Of a stretch of 64,000 nucleotides of DNA, positions 10,301 to 17,204 are shown in pieces. The stretch lies in contig DGTD01000036.1 in NCBI GenBank assembly GCA_002396385.1, positions 1 to 64,000 of the forward strand, read 5' to 3'. The translations under genes and the position numbers were made by a program. Source of the DNA: Bacteroidales bacterium UBA4345 (GTDB lineage Bacteria > Bacteroidota > Bacteroidia > Bacteroidales > Paludibacteraceae). Positions within the stretch are counted from its first letter, which is position 1. Each line of letters opens with the position of its first letter. The notes below the pieces were generated by a model. That model had not been told where the DNA came from. It was given only the letters and a program-made list of their open reading frames with translations, and did not search any database.

Positions 10301-10620
10301 TTTTCTACCATTGTTCTACCGAAATAGTCTACTGGGCCGAAGCCTGCGTCGCAACGGGCCAACGGTGGAGTGGCGGTGTACCACTGGCCCTTCTTCCTTC
10401 CACTGCCGTTGCTGCAGTTGTCTCCCGAGTAAAGGAGTTGGAAACGGTCGCTGACTCCTTGTGTCTCTGAATTCGGAACACTAGCCGCTCCTTCCATGTT
10501 GGACTGACCCCAACACAGATAAATGTGAAAATTTGGGTCGGGCTCTGCCTTTACGGACAGCACCGTTCCAAATAATAACATGTAGAGTAGTGTTAATAAT
10601 TTTTTGTAGGTGTGTTTCAT
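7324..10620 (-). CDS. Secreted double esterase, CE6-CBM6-CE1-CBM6, with C-terminal sorting-type domain
   Basis: 1098 residues from the ATG at 10618-10620. A longer TTG start at 10647 is rejected because it lies in the promoter -7 element and would spoil the signal peptide. Order: signal peptide (1-25); CE6/SGNH acetyl xylan esterase (about 28-285; GQSNMEG with Ser40, HQGETN, DQYHFS); Ig-like spacer; CBM6 (about 378-525); Asp/Asn-Pro repeat linker; CE1 esterase (about 545-800; GFSMGG with Ser662, GTGDDVV, NRGHIP with His774); second Ig-like spacer and CBM6 (about 895-1037); and a short C-terminal region resembling type IX secretion sorting domains. Known roles of the families: removal of acetyl (CE6, CE1) and feruloyl (CE1) groups from xylan. 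It would open substituted xylan to the xylanase at 1-2524. The two spacer-CBM6 blocks are similar, pointing to internal duplication. Confidence 0.93.
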   Translation of the reverse strand: MKHTYKKLLTLLYMLLFGTVLSVKAEPDPNFHIYLCWGQSNMEGAASVPNSETQGVSDRFQLLYSGDNCSNGSGRKKGQWYTATPPLARCDAGFGPVDYFGRTMVEKLDPSIKVGVVVVAVGGADIALFEKNKYQSYLQSAEQWLKNIANSYGGNPYGRLIDMAKEAQKVGVIKGILVHQGETNTNQSDWPNRLNAVYNEMLKDLGLNASEVPLLVGEVRYSGPCSSHNNVVRKVPNVIPTAHVISADGCEAANDQYHFSVAGYKLLGKRYAETMLKLLGDNPVQKKDISVAAFAKTESEPGEVEISVKLENSDIKDVKIYADDKVISTDKSFVWENVSRGEHQIWAVGYDSNNKEYTSSKVTITIMNPQEPYNGTPFKIPGKIEAEEFDLGGEGNAYHDNDEENRNGGDRKEGIDMNNTAVGYNQVGEWMEYTVDVAEDGDYVVESRVASGGSSGQFTLYMDNQFIIPGDDGTPGGFIDVPNTGDYDVFKTVTTKLNKLTKGKHILKLEVTGDWFDIDYLEFKLASQQNNDDPNDNPNDNPNDNPNQNSNELLTGVTTGKYVDIYVTNRQVSVYAPKNAHANRPLLISCHGMNQDIKYQHEQTKWEEVADTADFIVAYPQSVGTQWDINGTQDTKFLIAIIDELAKTHKIDRTRVYLSGFSMGGMLTYHCMNTIPDYFAAFAPISGYFGTDVNAKTRSVPLIHTHGTGDDVVYYQPTNGWAGAEAVVKNWANHNNCNTANPATKKIDCATQTIYSGGDCEADVVLATVPNRGHIPANDCYHTSREIWRFVSQYSTACGKKKADLSVSATVVEEVAPGKVDVSVKVVNADITKFDLYVDGKVVANGKNSYTADGLEAGKHSIWAVGYDKNNKEFTSNTVEVEIHIPQTPFNGIASAIPGKIEAEEFDLGGEGYAYHDNDEENRNGGNRNEGVDMSNTAIGYTQKGEWLEYTVFVAEKGTYELQANVASGTSNSSYKFYIDDKSITKDVTVPNTGDWETFELVKTEVSLPYGEHVLKLEVTGDYFDMDYMNFVLKESTGTVLTSSSENALNGVYEVYNTLGCRLNNVTVVNGKLNLKNGVYILKDTTTNQVTKIVVTNK

Positions 10621-10644
10621 TGGTATTTGTGATTTAGTTTTTCC

Positions 10645-10652
10645 CAAAATTA
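10645..10652 (-). promoter_or_regulatory. Candidate -7 element (TAATTTTG) for the double esterase
   Basis: A perfect TAnnTTTG on the minus strand 24 bases before the ATG at 10620. No clear TTTG lies at the -33 distance. It overlaps the alternative TTG start and so helps decide the start. Confidence 0.45.
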
Positions 10653-10913
10653 AAATTTATTGTGCTTGCTGATTTGCATTTTTATTGCAATTGCTAAGAT
10701 GAAAAAAAAATCATACTTTGTGCCTAAAATATACGATGTTGTGAAACATAAAACAGGCCTCCATGAATCTTTTTTACGGTTTTTTGTTCCTATAATGCTA
10801 TTCTACAGGTTGTTTGGCGTAATGCTTTTTCCCGTTATCGGCCAGGACAGTTCTTTTTTCTATATGTACGGTTTGGTTAGGACACTTCTTTTTTTGCCCT
10901 TGTGGAAAGAAAC

Positions 10914-12758
10914 CTAGAATTGGAAATAGATAAAGGCCTGAAGGTCGGCTGTCATAAACTGGTATACGATAAACACCACTGCCACCACCGCCAGAACCAT
11001 TACCGGCAATGGAAGCAGGGCAAAGTTGAGGCGGTACCACCGTTTCAAATGGTCTGGCAGCCAGTGTATGATGAGCCCTACTACTATCAGTCCGAACACA
11101 AAACGGTAAGCCACCAGCATATCTATTATTGTGGCACTGTTCCAAGCGGTGGCCATCTGTTCCACCATGGTTTTGGTGGTATTCCAGGCCACTTTGTTGG
11201 CTTCGGCCGGGTCGAGGTTCGAGCCTGAACGGAAAAACAGACGGGTAAAGGTTATGAATACGAATGTCTGGGCTATGGCCCATACGTGTTCGAGTTTGGC
11301 GTGTGCCTTCTTCCCGTCGAAAAGGTTATAGAGCATGCGGATGAATGTGCCGAGGAAGAGCGCGCTTGTCCATACCAGTCCGATGCGGTAGGCTGGCAGC
11401 TCGTATCGGTAGTCTAAGAAGAGGAACAGCAGTGTTACCAGCATGATGGCGAGTGTGCGCACATACACGTCCCACTTTTTCCAAAACTCGTATACAACCA
11501 TTCCCAGACCGTTCAGTCCGCCCCATATCATAAAGTTCCAGCTGGGGCCGTGCCACAAACCGCCTAACAGCATGGTGTTCATTCTGTTCAGGTTGGTGTT
11601 TATCTTTTTTCGGGTGTCGGGTTTTACCACAGCTACTACCGATATGGTGACGGTGACTATGGCTACTATGATTGCTACCCAGATGCTGCCGCTAAGCAGT
11701 GCGCCTATGCAGGCTATGGTTATTATGCAGCAGTAGGTGCCGAAACTGGCCTCGCGGTTTCCTCCTAGCGGTATGTACAGGTAGTGCTGTAGCCATTGCG
11801 ACAGCGAGATATGCCAGCGCTTCCAGAAGTTGCCCGGATTGGGGGCCTTGTATGGGGAATTGAAGTTCAGCGGCAAGTAGAAACCCATCAGCATGGCTAC
11901 GCCGGTGGCTATATCGGTGTAGCCCGAAAAGTCGGCATACACTTGCAACGAGTAGCCGAACAATGCCCACAGTGTTTCAAAACCGCTGTACATGTCGGGG
12001 TTGGTAAACACTCTGTCGACAAAGTTGACCGCTATATAGTCGCTAAGTATTATCTTCTTGGCCAAACCGTTCAGTATCCAGAATACGGCTATTCCAAACT
12101 GGCGGCGCCCCAGGTGGAAGGGTTTGTGCAGTTGTGGTATAAAGGTGTTGGCACGTACAATCGGGCCCGCTACCAGTTGGGGAAAGAAACTGACGAAGAA
12201 GCCGAAGTCGAGCAGATTGTCCAATGGCTTTATTTTCTCGCGGTAGATGTCCATCAGGTAGCTGATGCTCTGGAATATGAAGAACGATATGCCGACGGGC
12301 AACAGTATGTTGTCTACATCCCACAGGTTAGCGCCTGCCACGCTGTTGCCTATCCAGGCGAATGCGTCCCACACTTTTAAGTGTAGGCCGCTCAGGTCGT
12401 TTATTAGGTTGGTGAAGAAGTAGGCATATTTGAAGTAGGCGAGTAGGCCTAGGTTGACTATCAGTCCGGCTATCAGTGCCCCTTTCTTTTTGCCCGGACT
12501 CTTTGCGTTATTAATCCATTTGCCGCAAAAAAAACAGAATAAAACGGTAAAGGCTAATAAGAGTACGAATATGCCGCTGCTCTTGTAGTAGAAAAAGAAA
12601 CTGGCTGCGCACAGGAAGGTGTTGCGCATGGCTATGCGCTTGCCTATCAGCGCTAGTGTTGCCAGCACTACTCCGAAAAAGGCCCAGAAATAAAACTGGG
12701 TGAAAAGTAGGGGCGAATTGCTGTCGTAGCCCAACAAGCCGGGTATGATGTCGTTCAT
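10914..12758 (-). CDS. MBOAT-family membrane O-acyltransferase (AlgI/PatA-like)
   Basis: 614 residues with about 12 membrane segments. The MBOAT core is clear: LPVGISFFIFQSISYLMD, FFPQLVAGPIVRA, DIATGVAMLMGF, NFWKRWHISLSQWL, YIPLGGNR and LLGGLWHGPSWNF, the last holding the conserved catalytic His. Such proteins pass an acyl group, usually acetyl, across the inner membrane to a periplasmic partner or to an envelope glycan. An extra hydrophobic stretch of about 50 residues sits between GGNR and the catalytic motif. The gene overlaps the SGNH gene upstream by 4 bases, so the two are translated together and probably act as a transfer pair. The acceptor glycan cannot be told from the sequence. Confidence 0.92.
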   Translation of the reverse strand: MNDIIPGLLGYDSNSPLLFTQFYFWAFFGVVLATLALIGKRIAMRNTFLCAASFFFYYKSSGIFVLLLAFTVLFCFFCGKWINNAKSPGKKKGALIAGLIVNLGLLAYFKYAYFFTNLINDLSGLHLKVWDAFAWIGNSVAGANLWDVDNILLPVGISFFIFQSISYLMDIYREKIKPLDNLLDFGFFVSFFPQLVAGPIVRANTFIPQLHKPFHLGRRQFGIAVFWILNGLAKKIILSDYIAVNFVDRVFTNPDMYSGFETLWALFGYSLQVYADFSGYTDIATGVAMLMGFYLPLNFNSPYKAPNPGNFWKRWHISLSQWLQHYLYIPLGGNREASFGTYCCIITIACIGALLSGSIWVAIIVAIVTVTISVVAVVKPDTRKKINTNLNRMNTMLLGGLWHGPSWNFMIWGGLNGLGMVVYEFWKKWDVYVRTLAIMLVTLLFLFLDYRYELPAYRIGLVWTSALFLGTFIRMLYNLFDGKKAHAKLEHVWAIAQTFVFITFTRLFFRSGSNLDPAEANKVAWNTTKTMVEQMATAWNSATIIDMLVAYRFVFGLIVVGLIIHWLPDHLKRWYRLNFALLPLPVMVLAVVAVVFIVYQFMTADLQAFIYFQF

Positions 12759-14215
12759 TTTTTCACGCCCTCCTTGTGCTTATGGTAGAACTCGTAGTAG
12801 TTAAACAGCGAGTTGCTGAACATTTTGGCCATTTCGGTGGCGCCCGTACGCGTCAGGTGCGTATAGTCGCTTGCCGCAAGCTGCGGGTGCTGGTTCACCC
12901 AGTCTATCATCGAGTTGTGGCCTCCCATCACGTCATACATATCCCAAAATGCCACTTCGTTTTCAAGGGCGCACGCTTTCATGCTGGCTATGTGTTCTGC
13001 CAGATAGGGCCGGCTCTGTATCTCTCCGTCTACCTTTATACCCATATCGCTTGGCCCCAGTACTATAAGGGTCGAGTTGGGGCAGGCTTTCTTTATCCAC
13101 TTCAACTGCAGGTCGAAGAGTTGGCGGTAGCAGTCTATGTCTTTTTCGTTCTTTATTAGCGGCATGGCGTTGCCTCCGAACTCAAGCAGTATGAGCTGGG
13201 TGTTCAGCTGGTTGTGCATATAGGTGAACAAACTGGCATCCATTCGGGTGAAGAAGGTGCCTCGGCTGCCACGCATGGGTATGTTGTCGGCCGATATTCC
13301 TCGCCCGTTTTCCAGCGAGACTCCATACACTTCGCCTGTGCCTCTCAGTTTGACGGTGCAGCGCTTCAAGTCGTTGGCCGGTGTCCAGGTTATGACGCTG
13401 GCTCCTTCGTTGGCTTCCGGTATGGTCTGTTTGTAGGTTTTCCCGTTTTCGTCGACCAGGGTGGCTTCGAAGTCTTTGCTGGTTTTCCCCACGAACAGCC
13501 GTATGCGGTTGAACGATGGATGGCTTTCCATTTTCGAGACTAGGGTGAACTGGGCGTTCCCCTCAAATTTCACATATTGCGCCAGTGCTCCGTAGCGTTT
13601 GTGCATCGCTTCTTTTTGCAGTGTGCCGTCAATGATGAATTTTTCGAAGTTCGGACTTGTCTTCCAGCGTACGCTGTACGAGCCGCCGTCGTTCTTAACT
13701 ATTGGAAGCAGGCCCGGACCCGAGCCTCCGAAACGGTCTTGCAGGCTTTTCCTAATGTAGGCGGTTATGCGGTCGCCCTCTATCTGCGAGTCTCCGTAGT
13801 GCGCCACGTGAATCAGCTCGTCCCTTCTCAAACACGAATCCATATTGGCAAACAAGCGGTCAAAGTAATGGATGTCGTTGTGGGGGAGGTAGATGCGTGC
13901 CGGACTGGTTTCGGCAAAGGTGGCAAATTGGGCGTTGTATTCGTTCTCCGGATACTCCGACTTCAACTGCATGGCAATGCTTAAGTCCTTTATACGCTCA
14001 ACGGGTGTCTTTTCCTTTTCTTCTTCCTGGCTCTCCGACTGTGCAGCCATAGTGTCTTGACCGCTTATGAAACGGAGGTCTATGTATTTGCTGGCTTTCG
14101 GAAAACGGAAGGTGTGGAGGTCGGTCTTTATGCCCTCGCTCGGCCATGTGAAGGACAGCAGCCCCAAACATAGTGCCACTCCAACATAAAATGTAATCAT
14201 CTTCCAGATGTGCAT
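12755..14215 (-). CDS. Periplasmic SGNH/GDSL acyltransferase-like partner of the MBOAT protein
   Basis: 486 residues. An N-terminal membrane anchor (about 5-25) is followed by a periplasmic SGNH fold. Motifs seen: HYGDSQIEGDR (catalytic Ser, near residue 140), EFGGNAMP in place of GxND, and SDYTHLTRTG with the Asp-x-x-His pair near residue 455. Between them lies a beta-rich insert (about 215-330). In related two-gene systems (PatA/PatB, AlgI/AlgJ-type) the MBOAT protein delivers acetyl groups and the SGNH protein places them on the polymer. The 4-base overlap with the MBOAT gene supports that pairing. Peptidoglycan or an exopolysaccharide are both possible acceptors; a pure esterase role is less likely given the partner. 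Confidence 0.88.
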   Translation of the reverse strand: MHIWKMITFYVGVALCLGLLSFTWPSEGIKTDLHTFRFPKASKYIDLRFISGQDTMAAQSESQEEEKEKTPVERIKDLSIAMQLKSEYPENEYNAQFATFAETSPARIYLPHNDIHYFDRLFANMDSCLRRDELIHVAHYGDSQIEGDRITAYIRKSLQDRFGGSGPGLLPIVKNDGGSYSVRWKTSPNFEKFIIDGTLQKEAMHKRYGALAQYVKFEGNAQFTLVSKMESHPSFNRIRLFVGKTSKDFEATLVDENGKTYKQTIPEANEGASVITWTPANDLKRCTVKLRGTGEVYGVSLENGRGISADNIPMRGSRGTFFTRMDASLFTYMHNQLNTQLILLEFGGNAMPLIKNEKDIDCYRQLFDLQLKWIKKACPNSTLIVLGPSDMGIKVDGEIQSRPYLAEHIASMKACALENEVAFWDMYDVMGGHNSMIDWVNQHPQLAASDYTHLTRTGATEMAKMFSNSLFNYYEFYHKHKEGVKK

Positions 14216-14253
14216 GACTCTTCTATTTCCCGTCGCTAATTTTTTTCAAATTG

Positions 14254-14261
14254 CAAATTTA
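14254..14261 (-). promoter_or_regulatory. Candidate -7 element (TAAATTTG) for the SGNH-MBOAT pair
   Basis: Perfect TAnnTTTG on the minus strand 38 bases before the SGNH ATG. No -33 match was found. Confidence 0.4.
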
Positions 14262-14400
14262 CATTTTCTTTCACAATATACCTTTCTGTTCGACGTCTTA
14301 AATTCCCCATTATTTTCTTTCTGTTCCTCGAAATGTTTCTGTGGAGACTGGTCGTGTAAAAACGCATCTGTTATAAGATAGCACTTTACACGCTTTTTTG

Positions 14401-14408
14401 TATATTTG
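14401..14408 (+). promoter_or_regulatory. Candidate -7 element (TATATTTG) for parE
   Basis: A perfect TAnnTTTG 19 bases before the ATG at 14427, without a clear -33 TTTG. It covers the TTG that would give a longer parE product. Confidence 0.5.
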
Positions 14409-14426
14409 CACTATAATGCTGTAGAT

Positions 14427-16421
14427 ATGGGAAGCAATTTGTTCGAAAACACTGAAAATACGGAAAACACTGGTGCTGTGGCATCGGGTGCTTATGGTGA
14501 GAGTAGTATTCGTACTGTCGAGGGGCTCGATCATGTGCGTCTTCGTCCGGGTATGTATATTGGTAAACTTGGTGATGGCTCACACTCCGACGATGGTATC
14601 TACATCCTTATAAAGGAGGTGGTCGACAATGCTATCGACGAGTTCCGCGCCGGCTATGGAAAGCAGATCGAGATTAACCGTAACGAACGTACCATCAGCG
14701 TTCGCGACTATGGACGTGGCATCCCTTTGGGCAAGTTGGTTGACTCTGTTTTCAAAATGAACACGTCTGGTAAGTTCGACGACAACTCCTATAAACGTTC
14801 AGTCGGCTTGAATGGTGTGGGTACCAAGGCTGCCAACGCTCTCTCTTCGCATTTTGTGGCTCAGTCGGTACGCGATGGCAAAATGCGCCGTGTGGAATTC
14901 GAACCCGTCTGGGATGAGAAGGCAAAGGCTTACCGTATTACGCTGAAGAGTGACTCAGGTGAGGTCGATAACTCGGAAAATTTGCCCGATGGAACCCTTA
15001 TCGAGTTCACACCCGATCCGCATGTCTTCGAGAATTACCAGTTCCGCGACGATTTCATTGAAACCATGCTCAGCAACTACTCTTACCTCAATGTGGGGCT
15101 CACCCTTTATTATGGTAAGCAGAAGTTTTATTCGAAAAACGGTTTGGTCGATTTGTTGAAGGCGACTCTTACAGAAGAGCCCCTTTATCCGATTATTCAT
15201 TTGAAGGGGCCCGATATAGAAATCGCTCTTACGCACTGTATGCAGCATGGCGAGGAGTACCATTCGTTTGTGAATGGTCAGCATACCCGTGACGGAGGCA
15301 CACACCAGTCTGCTTTCCGCGAGTCGGTGGCTACTGCTATCCGTGAGTTCTACGATAAAAACCAAGACTTGTCCGACATCAGACAGGGTATAGTGGCGGC
15401 TATTGCTGTCGGTGTTTCTGAACCGACTTTCGAGAGCCAGACCAAAACAAAACTGGGTTCTACCTATGTGAATCCTAACGAGAAGGACGACTCTAAAAAA
15501 ATAACGGTCAAAAAGTTCGTTGGCGATTTCGTCAAGAAGGAAATTGACGACTTCCTTCACAAAGATAAAAATACCGCCGAAGTCTTACTCGATAAAATAC
15601 AGCAGGCCGAAAAGGAACGCAAGGCTATTGCCAATGTCAGCAAGGCTGCCCGTGAACGCGCTAAAAAAATCAGCCTGCATAACGACAAACTACGCGACTG
15701 CCGTGTCCATTATTCCGATGCCAAACCCGTTCCGCGCGACCCTTCGAATAAGGAAGACAAGGGCGATTTGCGTGAAGATTCCTGCATCTTCCTCACCGAG
15801 GGTCTTTCGGCTAGCGGTTCGCTTACTGCCAGCCGCGATGTGCGCACCCAGGCGGTGTTCAGCCTGCGTGGTAAACCGCTGAACAGTTTCGGTGACACGC
15901 GCGAAGTGGTGTATAAGAACGAGGAATTCAACCTGTTACAGGCTGCTTTGAATATTGAAGACAGTCTCGACACCCTGCGTTACAATAAGGTGATTATTGC
16001 AACCGATGCCGATGTCGACGGTATGCACATCAGACTGCTGCTGCTCACATTTTTCATACAGTTCTTCCCAGACCTTGTGAAGACCGGGCATGTCTATATT
16101 CTACAAACACCGCTTTTCCGTGTCCGCGATAAAAAACGCACTTTCTATTGCTACACCGATGAAGAGCGAATAAAGGCTATACAAACCATAGGCCGTAATG
16201 CCGAAATTACCCGATTCAAAGGTCTTGGTGAAATTAATGCCGACGAGTTTAAGGATCTTATTGGTGAAGATATGCGCCTCGACCAGGTGACTATGCGTAA
16301 AGACGATGCCGTTTTCGACCTGCTCCGCTTCTATATGGGAGCCAATACGCCCGAACGTCTCGACTTGGTCGTGAACAACCTTGTCATTGAAGAAGATTTG
16401 GTCTTCGATGACGAGAAATGA
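14427..16421 (+). CDS. parE: DNA topoisomerase IV subunit B
   Basis: 664 residues from the ATG at 14427. Earlier in-frame TTG at 14406 lies in the promoter. GHKL ATPase domain (about 30-230): EGLDHVRLRPGMYIG, EVVDNAIDE, DYGRGIPLG, NGVGTKAANALS. Transducer domain (about 235-400) with the switch lysine region QTKTKLG. TOPRIM domain (about 425-540): EDSCIFLTEGLSASG and ATDADVDGMHIR (metal-binding Asp residues). C-terminal RFKGLGEINADEF is also present. Length and the lack of a long TOPRIM insert fit ParE rather than enterobacterial GyrB. The enzyme decatenates and relaxes DNA with ParC; parC is not in this window. The N-terminal extension (about 1-28) contains a NTE-rich short repeat. Confidence 0.93.
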   Translation: MGSNLFENTENTENTGAVASGAYGESSIRTVEGLDHVRLRPGMYIGKLGDGSHSDDGIYILIKEVVDNAIDEFRAGYGKQIEINRNERTISVRDYGRGIPLGKLVDSVFKMNTSGKFDDNSYKRSVGLNGVGTKAANALSSHFVAQSVRDGKMRRVEFEPVWDEKAKAYRITLKSDSGEVDNSENLPDGTLIEFTPDPHVFENYQFRDDFIETMLSNYSYLNVGLTLYYGKQKFYSKNGLVDLLKATLTEEPLYPIIHLKGPDIEIALTHCMQHGEEYHSFVNGQHTRDGGTHQSAFRESVATAIREFYDKNQDLSDIRQGIVAAIAVGVSEPTFESQTKTKLGSTYVNPNEKDDSKKITVKKFVGDFVKKEIDDFLHKDKNTAEVLLDKIQQAEKERKAIANVSKAARERAKKISLHNDKLRDCRVHYSDAKPVPRDPSNKEDKGDLREDSCIFLTEGLSASGSLTASRDVRTQAVFSLRGKPLNSFGDTREVVYKNEEFNLLQAALNIEDSLDTLRYNKVIIATDADVDGMHIRLLLLTFFIQFFPDLVKTGHVYILQTPLFRVRDKKRTFYCYTDEERIKAIQTIGRNAEITRFKGLGEINADEFKDLIGEDMRLDQVTMRKDDAVFDLLRFYMGANTPERLDLVVNNLVIEEDLVFDDEK

Positions 16422-16880
16422 ACCTATGCTTGCTCTTGTTGAGAAAGAACGAATTAATTAAATGACGACGTAAATGCCTGAATCAGAATTACTTGGGAAG
16501 TTCTCCGGCAGGTAATATATATGAAGAATGGGTTTCCCGTATTTCGAAATTTATGAAAGCAGAACCGAAATACAAAAGTATTCCGATTGCGGATTTTTTG
16601 AAATAAAGTGAATAATTAGAAAACTGCTACAATCTTAGCCTTTTCTGACTTTATAGGCGTTTAAGGGTGGAGTTTATACAAAGAAATTTACTATGGATTA
16701 ATAGAACCAATTCTTTTGTAAAACTATATCCCCTGGTAACATAAATGTTTCCCTCCTATTCCTTAGGCGGAAAAATTTGTTGCCTTTGGTGGAAATGTAT
16801 CTCAGTCTGACGAGTTCTTCCCTTAAATGAGGTCTTAACTGCTTTTTGCTTTTGAAGATTTTCTGTGGTTGGTTTGCTAA
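16422..16880. other. Gene-poor spacer with a possible coding remnant
   Basis: About 460 bases after parE without an intact gene. Bases 16466-16606 (plus) form an uninterrupted 46-codon frame ending in TAA whose composition looks like the C-terminus of a protein (SSPAGNIYEEWVSRISKFMK, then AEPKYKSIPIADFLK) but has no start codon. It matches nothing I recognise and may be the tail of a decayed gene. Confidence 0.35.
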
Positions 16881-16914
16881 ACAAAAAACCAATCATTCTG
16901 TTGAATGATTGGTT
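16881..16914 (-). terminator. Terminator of tRNA-Gly
   Basis: An 11-bp perfect stem (16887-16897 with 16904-16914, AACCAATCATT/AATGATTGGTT), 6-nt loop, followed on the minus strand by TTTTT. It begins 7 bases after the tRNA. Confidence 0.9.
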
Positions 16915-16920
16915 GTGAAG

Positions 16921-16992
16921 AGCGGAAAACGGGATTCGGACCCGCGACCCCCACCTTGGCAAGGTGGTGCTCTACCACTGAGCTAATTCCGC
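16921..16992 (-). tRNA. tRNA-Gly (anticodon GCC), with unusual positions
   Basis: The minus strand folds as a tRNA: acceptor GCGGAAT/TTTCCGC, D arm GCTC-AGTGGTA-GAGC, anticodon arm CCACC-TTGCCAA-GGTGG (GCC), T arm GCGGG-TCCGAAT-CCCGT, discriminator T. CCA is not encoded. Odd points: the T loop reads TCCGAAT, so position 55 is C instead of the near-universal U, and the last acceptor pair (7-66) is a U-U mismatch. It has its own promoter and terminator, so it is probably expressed. Confidence 0.9.
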
Positions 16993-17008
16993 ATTTGTTT
17001 TTACACTG

Positions 17009-17038
17009 CAAATGTAGGAACTTTTTTCTAAAACACAA
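17009..17038 (-). promoter_or_regulatory. Promoter of tRNA-Gly
   Basis: Minus strand TTG (17036-17038), 19 bases, TACATTTG (17009-17016). The expected start of transcription is about 10 bases before the tRNA. Confidence 0.75.
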
Positions 17039-17161
17039 TATGTTTTCCCGCATTTTTTTGAAAAATCACTTTTTTCTCTGCTTTTGCCTCTTTTCTTACC
17101 GCTTTTTCGCGTTGTTGAAAACTCAAATCTGCTATTGCTAAACTTTTGGGACAATTTTTGC

Positions 17162-17169
17162 TATCTTTG
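17162..17169 (+). promoter_or_regulatory. -7 element (TATCTTTG) for the CTP synthase homologue-yidC unit
   Basis: A perfect TAnnTTTG, followed by TAC, about 36 bases before the GTG start at 17205. The -33 element is not well matched. Confidence 0.55.
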
Positions 17170-17204
17170 TACGTTGAATATGAATGTAGCAAAATATTTG
17201 CATC

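Noticed and set aside
10660..10917. 85-codon plus-strand frame between the esterase and MBOAT genes
   Set aside because: Starts with TTG inside the esterase promoter region and has no recognised sequence.
11796..12380. 194-codon plus-strand frame inside the MBOAT gene
   Set aside because: Antisense to a clear membrane protein; no start context or family.
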